This document shows, in pieces, positions 43,778 to 52,316 of a stretch of DNA of 52,439 nt. The translations under genes were made by a program, and so were the position numbers. The stretch lies in assembly GCF_030065675.1 (NCBI RefSeq), contig NZ_JASJDK010000036.1:1-52439 (forward strand), written 5' to 3'. Positions within the stretch are counted from its first letter, which is position 1, and each line of letters starts with the position of its first letter. This stretch comes from Mastigocoleus sp. MO_188.B34 (GTDB lineage Bacteria > Cyanobacteriota > Cyanobacteriia > Cyanobacteriales > Nostocaceae). The notes beneath the pieces are model-generated. The model was not told the DNA's origin and ran no database searches. It worked only from the letters and a program-made list of their open reading frames with translations.

Positions 43778-44662
43778 TTAAATGATTTTCTGAATAAAAT
43801 TAGGCAGTGCAAATGCTGCTTTATGTATATCTGCATTATAGTAACGCAGGTTGTGCTCCCGAGTTATTTTCTCTGCTTTGATAACATCTAAGTTCTTTAC
43901 TGGATGGGGTCCTGCTTTAGAACAATAAGTCAAACTCCACATACCAGTTGGATACATGGGAATAAATACCAAGTAGCAATGTACGGATTCAATACCAAAA
44001 ACTTCTTTCAAACATTTGTTTAAATCTATAAATGCATTGCGATGAAAGATTGGCGATTCACTTTGTACTGTGACTACCCCACCAGGACGCAGACAGCGGT
44101 ATACATCTTGATAAAATGACTTAGTAAACAATCCCTCCGAAGGTCCCACAGGATCGGAAGAATCAATTATGACTAAGTCATAGGAACTATCAGCAGCATT
44201 TTTGACAAAATTAATCCCATCATCAATTAATAAATTTAATTTTGGATGCTCTAGGGCTGAAGAAATTTTTGGTAAAAATTGTTTTGAAGCACGCACTACA
44301 GCTTCATCAATTTCTACCATTGTTATCTTTTCAATTTCCTGATGGCGTACTAGCTCGCGAATTGTACCGCCATCACCAGCACCAATTACTAAAACATCTT
44401 TGACTTGGGGATGAGTTAACATCGGCACATGGACAATCATTTCATGGTAAGCTGCCTCATCTGCTTCAGTGCACATCACCATACGGTCAATAGTCAGCAT
44501 TTTCCCATTTCCGGGAGTATCAAAAACTTCTACAGTTTGATAAGGAGAAACTTCATGAAAAATGCGATCACCCTGAATGCGAATCGATAATGCCATTTTT
44601 CCATTATCGTCTATTACCCATTCCTCGGGATTGAATTGACCGGGTTGTTCCGATAAGACCAT
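43778..44662 (-). CDS. speE: Spermidine synthase
   Basis: Transfers an aminopropyl group from decarboxylated SAM to putrescine. The polyamine synthase fold is clear: YQTVEVFDT, MVMCTEADEAAYHEMIVHVP, the SAM-site VLVIGAGDGGTIREL and the active-site IIDSSDPVGPSEGLF with the catalytic Asp. 294 residues, full length. Some cyanobacteria lack polyamine enzymes of this type, and the enzyme could make another triamine. Its decarboxylase speD is not in the window. Confidence 0.93.
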   Translation of the reverse strand: MVLSEQPGQFNPEEWVIDDNGKMALSIRIQGDRIFHEVSPYQTVEVFDTPGNGKMLTIDRMVMCTEADEAAYHEMIVHVPMLTHPQVKDVLVIGAGDGGTIRELVRHQEIEKITMVEIDEAVVRASKQFLPKISSALEHPKLNLLIDDGINFVKNAADSSYDLVIIDSSDPVGPSEGLFTKSFYQDVYRCLRPGGVVTVQSESPIFHRNAFIDLNKCLKEVFGIESVHCYLVFIPMYPTGMWSLTYCSKAGPHPVKNLDVIKAEKITREHNLRYYNADIHKAAFALPNFIQKII

Positions 44663-44717
44663 GGTGAATGCACGTGGGACAAAATGTATCAGTAGGCTAG
44701 TATACGAAATTATTGAT

Positions 44718-44745
44718 AATTCGTAATTCGTAATTCGTAATTCGT
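44718..44745. repeat. Four tandem AATTCGT heptamers
   Basis: AATTCGT is repeated four times without error. This is a short tandemly repeated heptamer (STRR) of the kind widespread in filamentous cyanobacteria. It lies in the spacer between the GH57 gene and speE, both on the minus strand. Confidence 0.9.
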
Positions 44746-44833
44746 AATGATTTAGCCCATAGGTGAGGTGATGAATTACAAATTAGCGATTTTTGTTGCT
44801 GTAAAATTTGGCGTGACTGATTCACTTACTAAT

Positions 44834-46294
44834 TCACATTAAATTTTTGCCGCGCTCGTAAATTGTTTTTGCATATTCAGTCCAGGTTCCTTGTCCCCAA
44901 TAACGAAAGCAACTAGTTTGCAACAAGAAGTTATACAGTAAAGCTTGGCGATAATCCGAACTTCTAGTGAAAGGTTCAGATCCATCTTCATGAGATAAGG
45001 TATTAATTTTCTGATGAAATAAACTACTAAGTTCATTCATCGGAGCCAAAACATTTTCGTACCCTTCAACCCAACTAATATGATTTGTCCAAGAAGCTCC
45101 TTCCATATGAAACTGGGGATTTTCTTGCTTTAGTTGTGTAATGATATTTTCAACAGCATTGGAAGTTGCATTTTTCGGTGAAACTCGCTCCCAAATTAAA
45201 TGTTGTCCTACTGGCTGACAGGGTATATAGTCATCAGAACTAAAACCAGCTGCTGCAATTAATTCTAAATATTCTGTTCCCGTCACGCCAACAACATCTG
45301 AATCAGGGGTTATTTCATGCCAAGCTTGTTTGAAAGCGCTGGGAAATTCATTCATCATTACCCCACCATTTTCACCGTCACCAATTTGGCTAACTATTGC
45401 TGGTGGCTTGAATCGAGATAAACTTTTTGCCTCATAATAAGGTTGCATTTGAGCAACTAACTTTGTATCTGAGCCCTGAGTCTTGATTAAAGCTGTAATA
45501 CTAATGGTTTCACCCTGGGAATTGCGAGCAACTAAACGGTGGGGTAAATGTTTGTCTTTCAATCCTTCACCTGTTAGTGTTTCCACCGAATGTTCTTGAA
45601 CCAGCAACCAACGATATCCACACTCTTTCAAGGCTTTGATAAATTCAAATAATGTATCGGGGTGATTTGGTAAGTGCATCTCTGGAGGTGAAAAACCCTT
45701 AACTCGCGCCAATGCTTCCCAACCAAAAATTGCTGCAAAATGATGTTGCCAAGCTAATATATGCAGTTTGATATCTGGTATGGGTGTAGATGGAACAACC
45801 GCATGACCCCACATTGTACCTAACCACTCAACGTATGGTTGATAGGTAGAATCACAAGTTATCCGCTTGAGATTATCCAGAATATCTTTCCGACCCATTT
45901 GTTGCAGTCCCCATAAAAGATTACCCGAGTAATCCAACATAATGCGAGGATTACAACCCTGATTTACCAACTCAGGAATAAACTCCCCCATGCGACTGTA
46001 ACACCAAGCAAAAGGTCCAGCATTGTGGTTATCTCCTTCACCCTGATGTTCAAACATATATTGCAAATTACCAATCAATTCCCCATTTGCACCTGCGGGA
46101 ATTGTTGGTTGGTGCATGTGTAGGGCGATCGCAAAAGTTGCTTTGATATTGTCTAAGGAGATGTTAGTCCTTGGTAAAAATACTGTTCGGTCGTGGTTGA
46201 CGGTATCGAGAACTTCTGATTCCCAACCAGAAATATTTGGTAAACCATCAATAATTTCTGGTAAGGAAGGAAGGCTAGCTGTTGTAGGAAGCAT
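44834..46294 (-). CDS. Glycoside hydrolase family 57 protein
   Basis: 486 residues of GH57, which acts on alpha-glucans (amylase, glucanotransferase or branching type). The first motif FAIALHMHQPTIPAG, the second GHAVVPSTPIPDIKL, the third (GFSPPEMHLPNH, with the nucleophile-position Glu) and the fourth (IVSQIGDGENGGVMMNE, with the acid-position Asp) are intact. Plausible role in glycogen metabolism; no other glycogen gene is near. The start is in conserved sequence order, although the first 50 residues are variable. Confidence 0.85.
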   Translation of the reverse strand: MLPTTASLPSLPEIIDGLPNISGWESEVLDTVNHDRTVFLPRTNISLDNIKATFAIALHMHQPTIPAGANGELIGNLQYMFEHQGEGDNHNAGPFAWCYSRMGEFIPELVNQGCNPRIMLDYSGNLLWGLQQMGRKDILDNLKRITCDSTYQPYVEWLGTMWGHAVVPSTPIPDIKLHILAWQHHFAAIFGWEALARVKGFSPPEMHLPNHPDTLFEFIKALKECGYRWLLVQEHSVETLTGEGLKDKHLPHRLVARNSQGETISITALIKTQGSDTKLVAQMQPYYEAKSLSRFKPPAIVSQIGDGENGGVMMNEFPSAFKQAWHEITPDSDVVGVTGTEYLELIAAAGFSSDDYIPCQPVGQHLIWERVSPKNATSNAVENIITQLKQENPQFHMEGASWTNHISWVEGYENVLAPMNELSSLFHQKINTLSHEDGSEPFTRSSDYRQALLYNFLLQTSCFRYWGQGTWTEYAKTIYERGKNLM

Positions 46295-46342
46295 GGCTAT
46301 TTATGGTGAGTTCGGATACACAATTTTAAGTATGACGCTTTT

Positions 46343-46412
46343 TGGTGTGTGTTGGGGATTGGGGAAGTGTGGGGAGTGTGGGAAATGTGAGAAGTGTGGG
46401 GAGTTTGGAGAT
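46343..46412. repeat. G-rich minisatellite-like spacer
   Basis: Degenerate units of GTGTGGGGAGTGTGGGAAATG type between the GH57 and SDR genes. It resembles the spacer sequence at 19030-19160 inside cobN. Noncoding. Confidence 0.7.
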
Positions 46413-46484
46413 TAGGCATTTGGAAGGACATACTGGGGAATAACTCTTAAATCTTGACTCGTGAATCCTGACTTCCAAAAGTAC

Positions 46485-47357
46485 TTAGCGCATAGCATTT
46501 ACCCTCTTCCAAGGATTAATTTTTCGCAAACGTTCTATCGATCGCTTGGACTCGTTTTCCTGTCGAGTTGGTGATCTTTGAGAAGGCTTAATTGGAGGTC
46601 TAGCTATATGTAAAATTACCTCCAACAACCAAGGAGCAAAGCGTTGACACCAAACAGCAAGATAACTTTGCCATCCGACTAGGATTTCTGGCGATTTTTT
46701 TTTCAAACCAATGACTAATGCATCAGCAACTTGCTCTGGTGTAATTGGTCTAACCCAGCGAAATAACTGCAAATCTCTAACCATTTCTGTATCTGTCAGA
46801 GAAGGTAGCAAGGCTATTACCCTGATGTTTTGTGGAGCTAATTCGCGACGTAAAGCTTGAGTAAAACCTAGGAGTGCAAATTTAGTTGCTGAATATGTAG
46901 CCATGGTTGGTGCGGCGATTTTCCCCATCAAACTAGAGACGTTGACTATAGTCCCTTCCTCTTTGGTCGCCATTCGACGCGCCATGGTTTGGGTAAGAGT
47001 ATAGGTTCCTAACACATTGAGAGATAACTCTTCTTGCACTTGAGGTAATTTAGAACGCAAAAAAGAGTTTTGATGTGCAACACCCGCACAATTAACCAGC
47101 AAATGAATTGGTCCATAACTGCGCCATAACTGAGCAACAGCAATATGAACGAAGGTAGTTTTGGTCAGATCTAGAGCCATTGTTACTGCTTCCGTTCCCA
47201 TTTCTTCTACTTCTCGGGCTACGGTCACTAATTTTTGTCGATCGCGCGCTATGAGTATCAATCGTTTTACACCTTGTTGTGCTAATTTAATGGCGATCGC
47301 ACGCCCAATACCCCTTGATGCTCCTGTTACCAGAGCAACTTTGTTTTGAATATTCAT
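46485..47357 (-). CDS. Short-chain dehydrogenase/reductase
   Basis: Classical SDR of 290 residues. Cofactor motif VTGASRGIGRAIA at about 11-23, NCAGVAH (NAG position), NVSSLMG and the catalytic YSATK at about 155-159 are present. The C-terminal 70 residues include a hydrophobic stretch (WQSYLAVWCQRFAPWLLEVI) that may associate with membranes, followed by a basic tail. Such proteins often reduce keto-lipids. The substrate is unknown. Start supported by GGGGGAAA before the ATG. Confidence 0.87.
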   Translation of the reverse strand: MNIQNKVALVTGASRGIGRAIAIKLAQQGVKRLILIARDRQKLVTVAREVEEMGTEAVTMALDLTKTTFVHIAVAQLWRSYGPIHLLVNCAGVAHQNSFLRSKLPQVQEELSLNVLGTYTLTQTMARRMATKEEGTIVNVSSLMGKIAAPTMATYSATKFALLGFTQALRRELAPQNIRVIALLPSLTDTEMVRDLQLFRWVRPITPEQVADALVIGLKKKSPEILVGWQSYLAVWCQRFAPWLLEVILHIARPPIKPSQRSPTRQENESKRSIERLRKINPWKRVNAMR

Positions 47358-47381
47358 GGTTTCCCCCTAAAATTTAAAGTC

Positions 47382-47422
47382 CTACCACGTCGTTTTTTTT
47401 CGTTGAGACTTTGTCGTGGTAG
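47382..47422 (-). promoter_or_regulatory. Hairpin in the SDR 5' leader
   Basis: CTACCACG and CGTGGTAG (eight perfect pairs) enclose a 25-base loop with eight successive T on the plus strand. It lies 25 bases before the SDR start on its strand, upstream of the ribosome binding site. May be a leader structure or an operator dyad. Confidence 0.4.
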
Positions 47423-48600
47423 TAAGTTTTTATGTTGTGAGCCCGATCTAAGGTCACACAAATGGCAAAATAGTTAATCTAGTTTCTATCTAACATTAGG
47501 ATACTCGTCTATTAAACCTCAATAAATCTGCAATTTTACCAATAGACATCTCCGAAAAAGAATATAAAAGCCTTATGTAGTCAGGGGTGATATCTCATTT
47601 CTGGAGATGTCTAATACAAAGCTTTGATTTCCTGTTATGAAGTCAATGATTAGTTTTGCTTACGCAAGCTCTGATTCTCAATAGAATGTTTAGAAGAGAA
47701 ATACAACCCTACAATACCTATAATTCCTGCTAAGGCTAAGTTCTGACCAATGGTGAGGAGCCACTTTTATTATTATTCAGTACAAAATGTACAAATTTCT
47801 AGGCGCAGCACCACCCAAGTTTTACCAAGAAAGATAAGCATTATTGACTCAAAACATAAGCCTATGCAATTTAATTACAGGTATCGGTTTAGATATTTTG
47901 GACATAAACGATTGTCAGCATTGTCGCACAAACACACACTAACAACTTCATCAAGCTTATGCAATATTTTTTAATAAGCATTTCTTAATATTTAGTTTTT
48001 GTGCAGATATGTGTAATAGATCGCATATCAGCTGTAAAGTATTGGCTATTAATGTCAACATCACTGGACGCAACATTAACCACAAGTCAATGCCAAATTA
48101 TTTGGAAATAAGTTTTTTTAACGTCTAGATTGAATATTTTGTTTTGTTGACAATACAAATCCGATTAGTTGACAGGTAACATTTTATGGTTTACCACGCC
48201 GTCATAATTAATATTTCTCCATCTTATCTATCTCCAAATCAGAGGAAGCGATATTTGTGCATCAGATTGAATTATTTTAGTTTTCGACTCTCTGATGGTG
48301 ACTATTAGAAGTTCTTAGAAGCTAATTTATAATCGGTAATTTAAGGTTATCTGGAGTGGGTGCTAAATAAGCGAATAAAAAAGTATCGTAACTCGATTCT
48401 TCAGTACCTTTAAAGCTGTATTTTATTAAATTCTAAATGCCGATTATAATATTCTTTGCGGTCGTTATTGGGTTGTCTGCCAATCTTTTTGTTGTTTATC
48501 CCAAATTGTAATTTTTTTGTATTTCTTTAGATAGTTATTTTTGTAAGCCTTAAAGTCTTAACATTAGTTGGCATACGTCTGATAAAAATCAACATTTCAT

Positions 48601-48786
48601 AGAATTTGAAAATAGTTCAAATTCTAAATTCTAATGATGCGGTCTTTTGCTTGGTAAATAGGATTTTTATCTATTCTTTTGAGAGCAGAATATCTCTGGT
48701 AGATATTCTTTTGGTTGAATATACATAACACGCCTCCCAAGAGAAAAATAGGGTGTTTGACTAATCAAGACACACCTCATTTTTTC
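48601..48786 (+). ncRNA. Candidate structured noncoding RNA
   Basis: Three strong hairpins follow each other with no gene: AGAATTTGAA/TTCAAATTCT (ten perfect pairs, 48601-48625), GAATATCT/AGATATTC (eight perfect pairs, 48688-48708, then four T), and the terminator at 48750-48786. The layout suggests the 3' part of a plus-strand transcript. No known RNA family (6S, tmRNA, Yfr1, SRP RNA) was recognised. The 5' end is not defined. Confidence 0.35.
48750..48786 (+). terminator. Intrinsic terminator with no gene upstream
   Basis: AGG-GTG-TTTGA pairs with TCAAG-CAC-CCT around a CTAA loop, with two single-base bulges, then CA and six T. The nearest annotated plus-strand gene upstream is far away, so it must end an unannotated transcript or be a chance fold. 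Confidence 0.5.
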
Positions 48787-48928
48787 TGTTTTCTTATATA
48801 TCTTGGTCTTGACGGCTTGTGCTTTCACAACTTAGAAAGGGCTGTTTGAGCTAGTTAAGATAACGTTAAGGTAGTTTGAGTACTGCTTTATCACGGATCT
48901 TTGCTGCGTAGATAGAATTTCTGGTTAG

Positions 48929-48999
48929 GTGTGGATAAAACTCATTACTGGCGCTCTATGGAGTTTTACAAACACAAAATGGTTGCTTCTTGTCCACAC
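48929..48999 (+). other. Nested inverted repeats (possible RNA structure)
   Basis: Outer arms GTGTGGA (48929-48935) and TCCACAC (48993-48999) enclose inner arms AAAACTC (48937-48943) and GAGTTTT (48961-48967). Two coaxial helices with a branch would be possible. No coding frame. Confidence 0.35.
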
Positions 49000-49543
49000 A
49001 TAAACTACGCCATTTACAATTTGCCAATATCTTACAGTTCATATCTCAGCAGCCTAAAAACAGTCATAAATAATAGACCTCTTGCAAATCAGGAAATACC
49101 CTAAGAATTTGTTTTCGTAATAGGATTTGTGATTTAACTCATAGGGGTTTTCCAGCATTTTTGCTAATCATGGAGATATGTAAGGACTACAAGGGAAAAA
49201 TCGTTGCAAAAATTAATATATTCACAAACTCTGAAGATAAATGTTCTTAACTCGTGCTGCATCCTAGTGAAGCAGGTACTTAATTAATTATTTCTTAAAG
49301 TTAAGTTTACTTGTTCGTTGTGTAACGAGTTGATGAAGCTGGAAGCCTTGTGATTTAAAATACATATAAATTCCCTAGTTTCTGTTAAATTGCGTACTAA
49401 TATTTATTGTCACTGGTGGTCTTTAAAAATCAAAAAACATCTTCATAAAGAGATTTTTTATTGATTTACTGATGTTTACTCAGTAAAAAGATAACTATAA
49501 CTGGTGGCAAACTCCTACAGCTACAATTCCCTTCACTTTAAAA

Positions 49544-50332
49544 ATGTTACTTTACTCTTGGTTAACCTTACTGAAAAAAAATCGTGCAATTGCAGTGATT
49601 CGTGCTTCGGAAATCGAGCTTGGAAGAAAAATGGCGTTAGCTGCAGCGCAAGGAGGAATGGAGTTAATTGAAATTACTTGGAATAGTCCTCGCTCTGCAG
49701 AATTGATTTCTCAGCTACGAGTTCAATTACCAAATTGCATTATTGGTACGGGTACGCTAATGAATCCAACTCAAGTGAAAGAGGCGATCATGGCTGGGGC
49801 ACAATTTCTCTTTGCTCCTCACGTAGACCCTCTAATGATTAAAGCGGCAAAAGATTCGGACTTACCAATAATTCCAGGGGCGCTAACCCCTACAGAAATT
49901 ATTACTGCTTGGCAATGGGGTGCAACATGTGTCAAGGTATTTCCCGTACAACCAGTTGGTGGTCCCAATTATATTAGGAGCTTGCAGGGCCCACTGGGTC
50001 AAATACCGTTAATTCCGTGCGGTGGAATCACCTTAGAAAATGCCGAAGAATTTCTCGCTGCTGGAGCTCTTGCGGTAGGTGTGGGTACACAACTATTTCC
50101 TAAGAATTTAGTAGCTAGTGGTAACTGGAAAGCCATAACTGATAAAGCTGCTTGGCTAAGAAAAAAGCTTGGTCAGTCTTCGGGTGGAAATTCATGTGCG
50201 AATTTATCTGTTAATTTGCCTGTAAATTCTCCTATAAATTTACCAATGAAATCACCCGTAAATTCTTCTGCAAACTTGCATGTAAATTCACCTGTGAATT
50301 TGCAAGTACAAACACCTATTGTAAAATCTTAG
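49544..50332 (+). CDS. eda: KDPG/KHG aldolase with repetitive C-terminal tail
   Basis: Splits 2-keto-3-deoxy-6-phosphogluconate into pyruvate and glyceraldehyde 3-phosphate (Entner-Doudoroff), and can act on 4-hydroxy-2-oxoglutarate. The enzyme domain covers residues 1-210: AVIRASEIELGRKMALAA, GGMELIEITWNSP (catalytic Glu), IIGTGTLMNPTQ, FLFAPHVDP, the Schiff-base lysine in TCVKVFPVQPVGGPNYI and GGITLENAEEFLAAGA. About 50 extra residues after the usual end consist of NLPVNSP-like repeats from a 12-21-base tandem, which is unusual for this family. The gene stands alone after the long gap. Confidence 0.9.
   Translation: MLLYSWLTLLKKNRAIAVIRASEIELGRKMALAAAQGGMELIEITWNSPRSAELISQLRVQLPNCIIGTGTLMNPTQVKEAIMAGAQFLFAPHVDPLMIKAAKDSDLPIIPGALTPTEIITAWQWGATCVKVFPVQPVGGPNYIRSLQGPLGQIPLIPCGGITLENAEEFLAAGALAVGVGTQLFPKNLVASGNWKAITDKAAWLRKKLGQSSGGNSCANLSVNLPVNSPINLPMKSPVNSSANLHVNSPVNLQVQTPIVKS
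50185..50329 (+). repeat. Degenerate tandem repeat forming the eda tail
   Basis: Units such as AATTTGCCTGTAAATTCTCC and AATTCACCTGTGAATTTGC encode Val-Asn-Ser-Pro / Val-Asn-Leu-Pro alternations up to the stop codon. The frame is kept across all units. Confidence 0.8.
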
Positions 50333-50536
50333 CGAGTCGGTCAGTGCCCTGTCCCAGGAGTGTGTTTCAGATGTAAAAAGTAATCATAGGGTAACTGACA
50401 ACTGGAAAAATTTTGTAACTGGTAAAGACGATTTGAGGATATTTATAGGGCTACGAAGGCACGTTAGCAAATATATTAACCCTAAAAGCTATATACATTA
50501 GGCTTAAGTTATTGCTAGATTTCCTGGAGGTTCTCA

Positions 50537-50614
50537 ATGAAATATGTTGTTGAACACAAAAAAAATCTTCCTTCAGGTAAGCTGAAAAAGCAGCTTATAT
50601 ACTTGACAGCATGA
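50537..50614 (+). CDS. 25-codon leader ORF overlapping the HAD gene
   Basis: ATG at 50537 is preceded by TGGAGG at seven-base spacing, a better ribosome binding site than most in this window. It encodes 25 residues, basic in the middle (GKLKKQ), and its stop TGA at 50612-50614 overlaps the start of the HAD gene (ATGATG). The HAD gene has no Shine-Dalgarno of its own, so translation coupling is likely. The peptide itself has no recognisable family. Confidence 0.5.
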   Translation: MKYVVEHKKNLPSGKLKKQLIYLTA

Positions 50615-51393
50615 TGGAAAATAGTCCTTCTATATTAGCTTTGGACTTTGATGGTGTTATTTGTGATGGACTAATTGAATATTTTCAGGTCGCTTGGCGT
50701 GCTTACTGTGGAGTTTGGTATGTCGAGAACAAAATACCTCCTGATGGTCTGGCGGAAACATTTTACCCACTGCGAGCTGTAATTGAAACAGGTTGGGAAA
50801 TGCCTGTTTTAATCAAAGCACTTATTGAAGGAGTTCCTGAAGAACAAATTTATCAAGGATGGCATGATATTTCTAAACAGATTCTAGAGAAAGATAATCT
50901 CAAATCTCAAAATGTTGCCAAAAAACTAGATAATATCCGGGATGAATGGATCAAAAATGATTTAGATGGGTGGTTAAGCTTAAATCGATTTTATCCCGGT
51001 ACAATTGAGAAAATTCGGTCTATTGCAAGCAGTTCTGTTCAACTGTATATCATTACTACTAAGGAAGGACGTTTTGTCAAACAGCTTTTGCAAAGATGGG
51101 GGGTTGAATTAAACTCCGAACTGATTTTTGGTAAGGAAGTCAAACGTCCAAAGTATGAAATTATCAGAGAATTAATAAAAAAACATAATATTTCGCCTGG
51201 AAATGTTTGGTTTGTAGAAGATAGATTAAAAACCTTACAAGTAGTTAAGAAGCTCCCGGATTTACAGGATGTGAAGCTTTTTCTTGCGAGTTGGGGATAC
51301 AATACAGCCTCAGAGCGAGAAGCTGCCAAGAATGATGAGAGAATAAAATTAATATCCCTGGCTCAGTTTGTTCAAGATTCGTTTGCTTGCTAA
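50611..51393 (+). CDS. HAD-family hydrolase
   Basis: 260 residues with the HAD motifs I LALDFDGVICDG (nucleophile and acid Asp), II IITT near residue 148, III around KRPKYEI and IV FVEDRL. The cap region (about 20-120) is helical and typical of subclass IA phosphatases. The substrate cannot be named; phosphoglycolate or a sugar phosphate is possible. The start is one of two adjacent ATG codons (50611 or 50614) that overlap the leader ORF stop. Confidence 0.85.
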   Translation: MMENSPSILALDFDGVICDGLIEYFQVAWRAYCGVWYVENKIPPDGLAETFYPLRAVIETGWEMPVLIKALIEGVPEEQIYQGWHDISKQILEKDNLKSQNVAKKLDNIRDEWIKNDLDGWLSLNRFYPGTIEKIRSIASSSVQLYIITTKEGRFVKQLLQRWGVELNSELIFGKEVKRPKYEIIRELIKKHNISPGNVWFVEDRLKTLQVVKKLPDLQDVKLFLASWGYNTASEREAAKNDERIKLISLAQFVQDSFAC

Positions 51394-51409
51394 TTAATTT
51401 GCTTGGTAG

Positions 51410-51820
51410 TTAAATTACTGGCATTTTGGCGAACTTGGGTAGATCTGGATTCATATAATCCCAAGGTTGAGCACTGTCGGTGTAAATATCCATGGTTGGT
51501 TGAAAATAACTTGGATCGTCAAGACTTCCAGCCATAATTCCCATCAGTTCTGGATTTGGGGGTTTGCTGAATAATCGGGAACCACAATTAGGACAAAAGC
51601 CTCGACCAACTGTGCTTCCGCTATCGCCAGTCACCTCATAATATTTCACATTCCCGGTGATTGTGACTGCACTCCGTGGAACTAACATACCAGAAGCGTA
51701 ACCACTTCCTGTCACCCGTTGACAATCGCGACAATGACAATTTCCCATTGCAATAGGTTCTGCTGAACATTCGTAGCGGACAGATCCGCACAGACAACCA
51801 CCAGTAAATTTTGGTTCCAT
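51410..51820 (-). CDS. GFA family protein (DUF636-type)
   Basis: 136-residue zinc protein of the glutathione-dependent formaldehyde-activating (GFA/CENP-V-like) family. Zinc ligands: CLCGSVRYEC near the N-terminus, CHCRDCQR at about 29-36 and FCPNCGSRL near 77. Full family length. Many members do not act on formaldehyde; the substrate is unknown. The next gene upstream is 40 bases away on the same strand, so the two may be co-transcribed. A purine-rich GAAGGAGA precedes the start. Confidence 0.85.
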   Translation of the reverse strand: MEPKFTGGCLCGSVRYECSAEPIAMGNCHCRDCQRVTGSGYASGMLVPRSAVTITGNVKYYEVTGDSGSTVGRGFCPNCGSRLFSKPPNPELMGIMAGSLDDPSYFQPTMDIYTDSAQPWDYMNPDLPKFAKMPVI

Positions 51821-51860
51821 GACAATATCTCCTTCTTAAGAAATTTAGTCAAAACTTAAC

Positions 51861-52316
51861 TTAGCGATCGATTTTTTTGTCCAGTGGAAGACAAACTACG
51901 ATTTCTCCGTCTTCTATCTTTCCGGTTTTTTCAAAACCCAGACTCAAATATAATTTTTCAGCGACCAAATTTTCGGGGACATAACTTGTAAAAATGCAGT
52001 CGCACCCTGGCTTATTTTTCAAGATCTCGATCGCTTTTAACATTGCAGCTTTACCATACCCATTTTTTTGATGGTTTCGATCTACCATCAAACGAATAAT
52101 CCACCAATTATCATCATCTTTATCCAAACCATACATCACAAAACCTACCATCGTTTGGTTGTTGTAGATTCCTAGAGGAAAAACAGATTTTTCAAACTTA
52201 GATTCTAGAAGTGAGTAAACATTAGAAGCGACGAAGTTTACTTGTGTCTCATCGGGCTTTAGTTTAATACACTCTTGCCAGTTATCTTGATCGATTTCTC
52301 TCAAAGTCACAGACAT
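51861..52316 (-). CDS. GNAT family N-acetyltransferase
   Basis: 151 residues, GNAT fold. The acetyl-CoA-binding motif A is RLMVDRNHQKNGYGKAAM (RNHQKNGYG loop) and the C-terminal YLSLGFEKTGK is typical. Resembles spermidine/diamine N-acetyltransferases in its N-terminus (ITLREIDQ-like: VTLREIDQDNWQECIKL), which fits the spermidine synthase elsewhere in the window, but the substrate is not certain. Probably the first gene of a pair with the GFA protein. Confidence 0.85.
   Translation of the reverse strand: MSVTLREIDQDNWQECIKLKPDETQVNFVASNVYSLLESKFEKSVFPLGIYNNQTMVGFVMYGLDKDDDNWWIIRLMVDRNHQKNGYGKAAMLKAIEILKNKPGCDCIFTSYVPENLVAEKLYLSLGFEKTGKIEDGEIVVCLPLDKKIDR

Larger units (their letters stand above)
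47423..49543. other. 2.1 kb gap without a convincing protein gene
   Basis: All long frames are poor: the 74-codon frame at 47750-47974 has no ribosome binding site and biased composition. A 39-codon stop-to-stop frame on the minus strand (47650-47766) encodes a hydrophobic helix (NLALAGIIGIVGLYFSSK) with a basic tail but has no start codon. A 24-codon hydrophobic frame starts at 48438 without a Shine-Dalgarno. The right half contains the hairpins listed separately. Confidence 0.5.

Noticed and set aside
47750-47974. 74-codon open frame in the long gap
   Set aside because: No ribosome binding site, composition heavy in Ser, Tyr, Arg and His without domain pattern; likely a chance frame.
48438-48512. 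24-codon hydrophobic ORF, possibly a small photosystem or cytochrome subunit
   Set aside because: Sequence does not match PetN, PetL, PetG, PsaI, PsaM, PsbM, Psb30 or similar as I know them, and no ribosome binding site is present.
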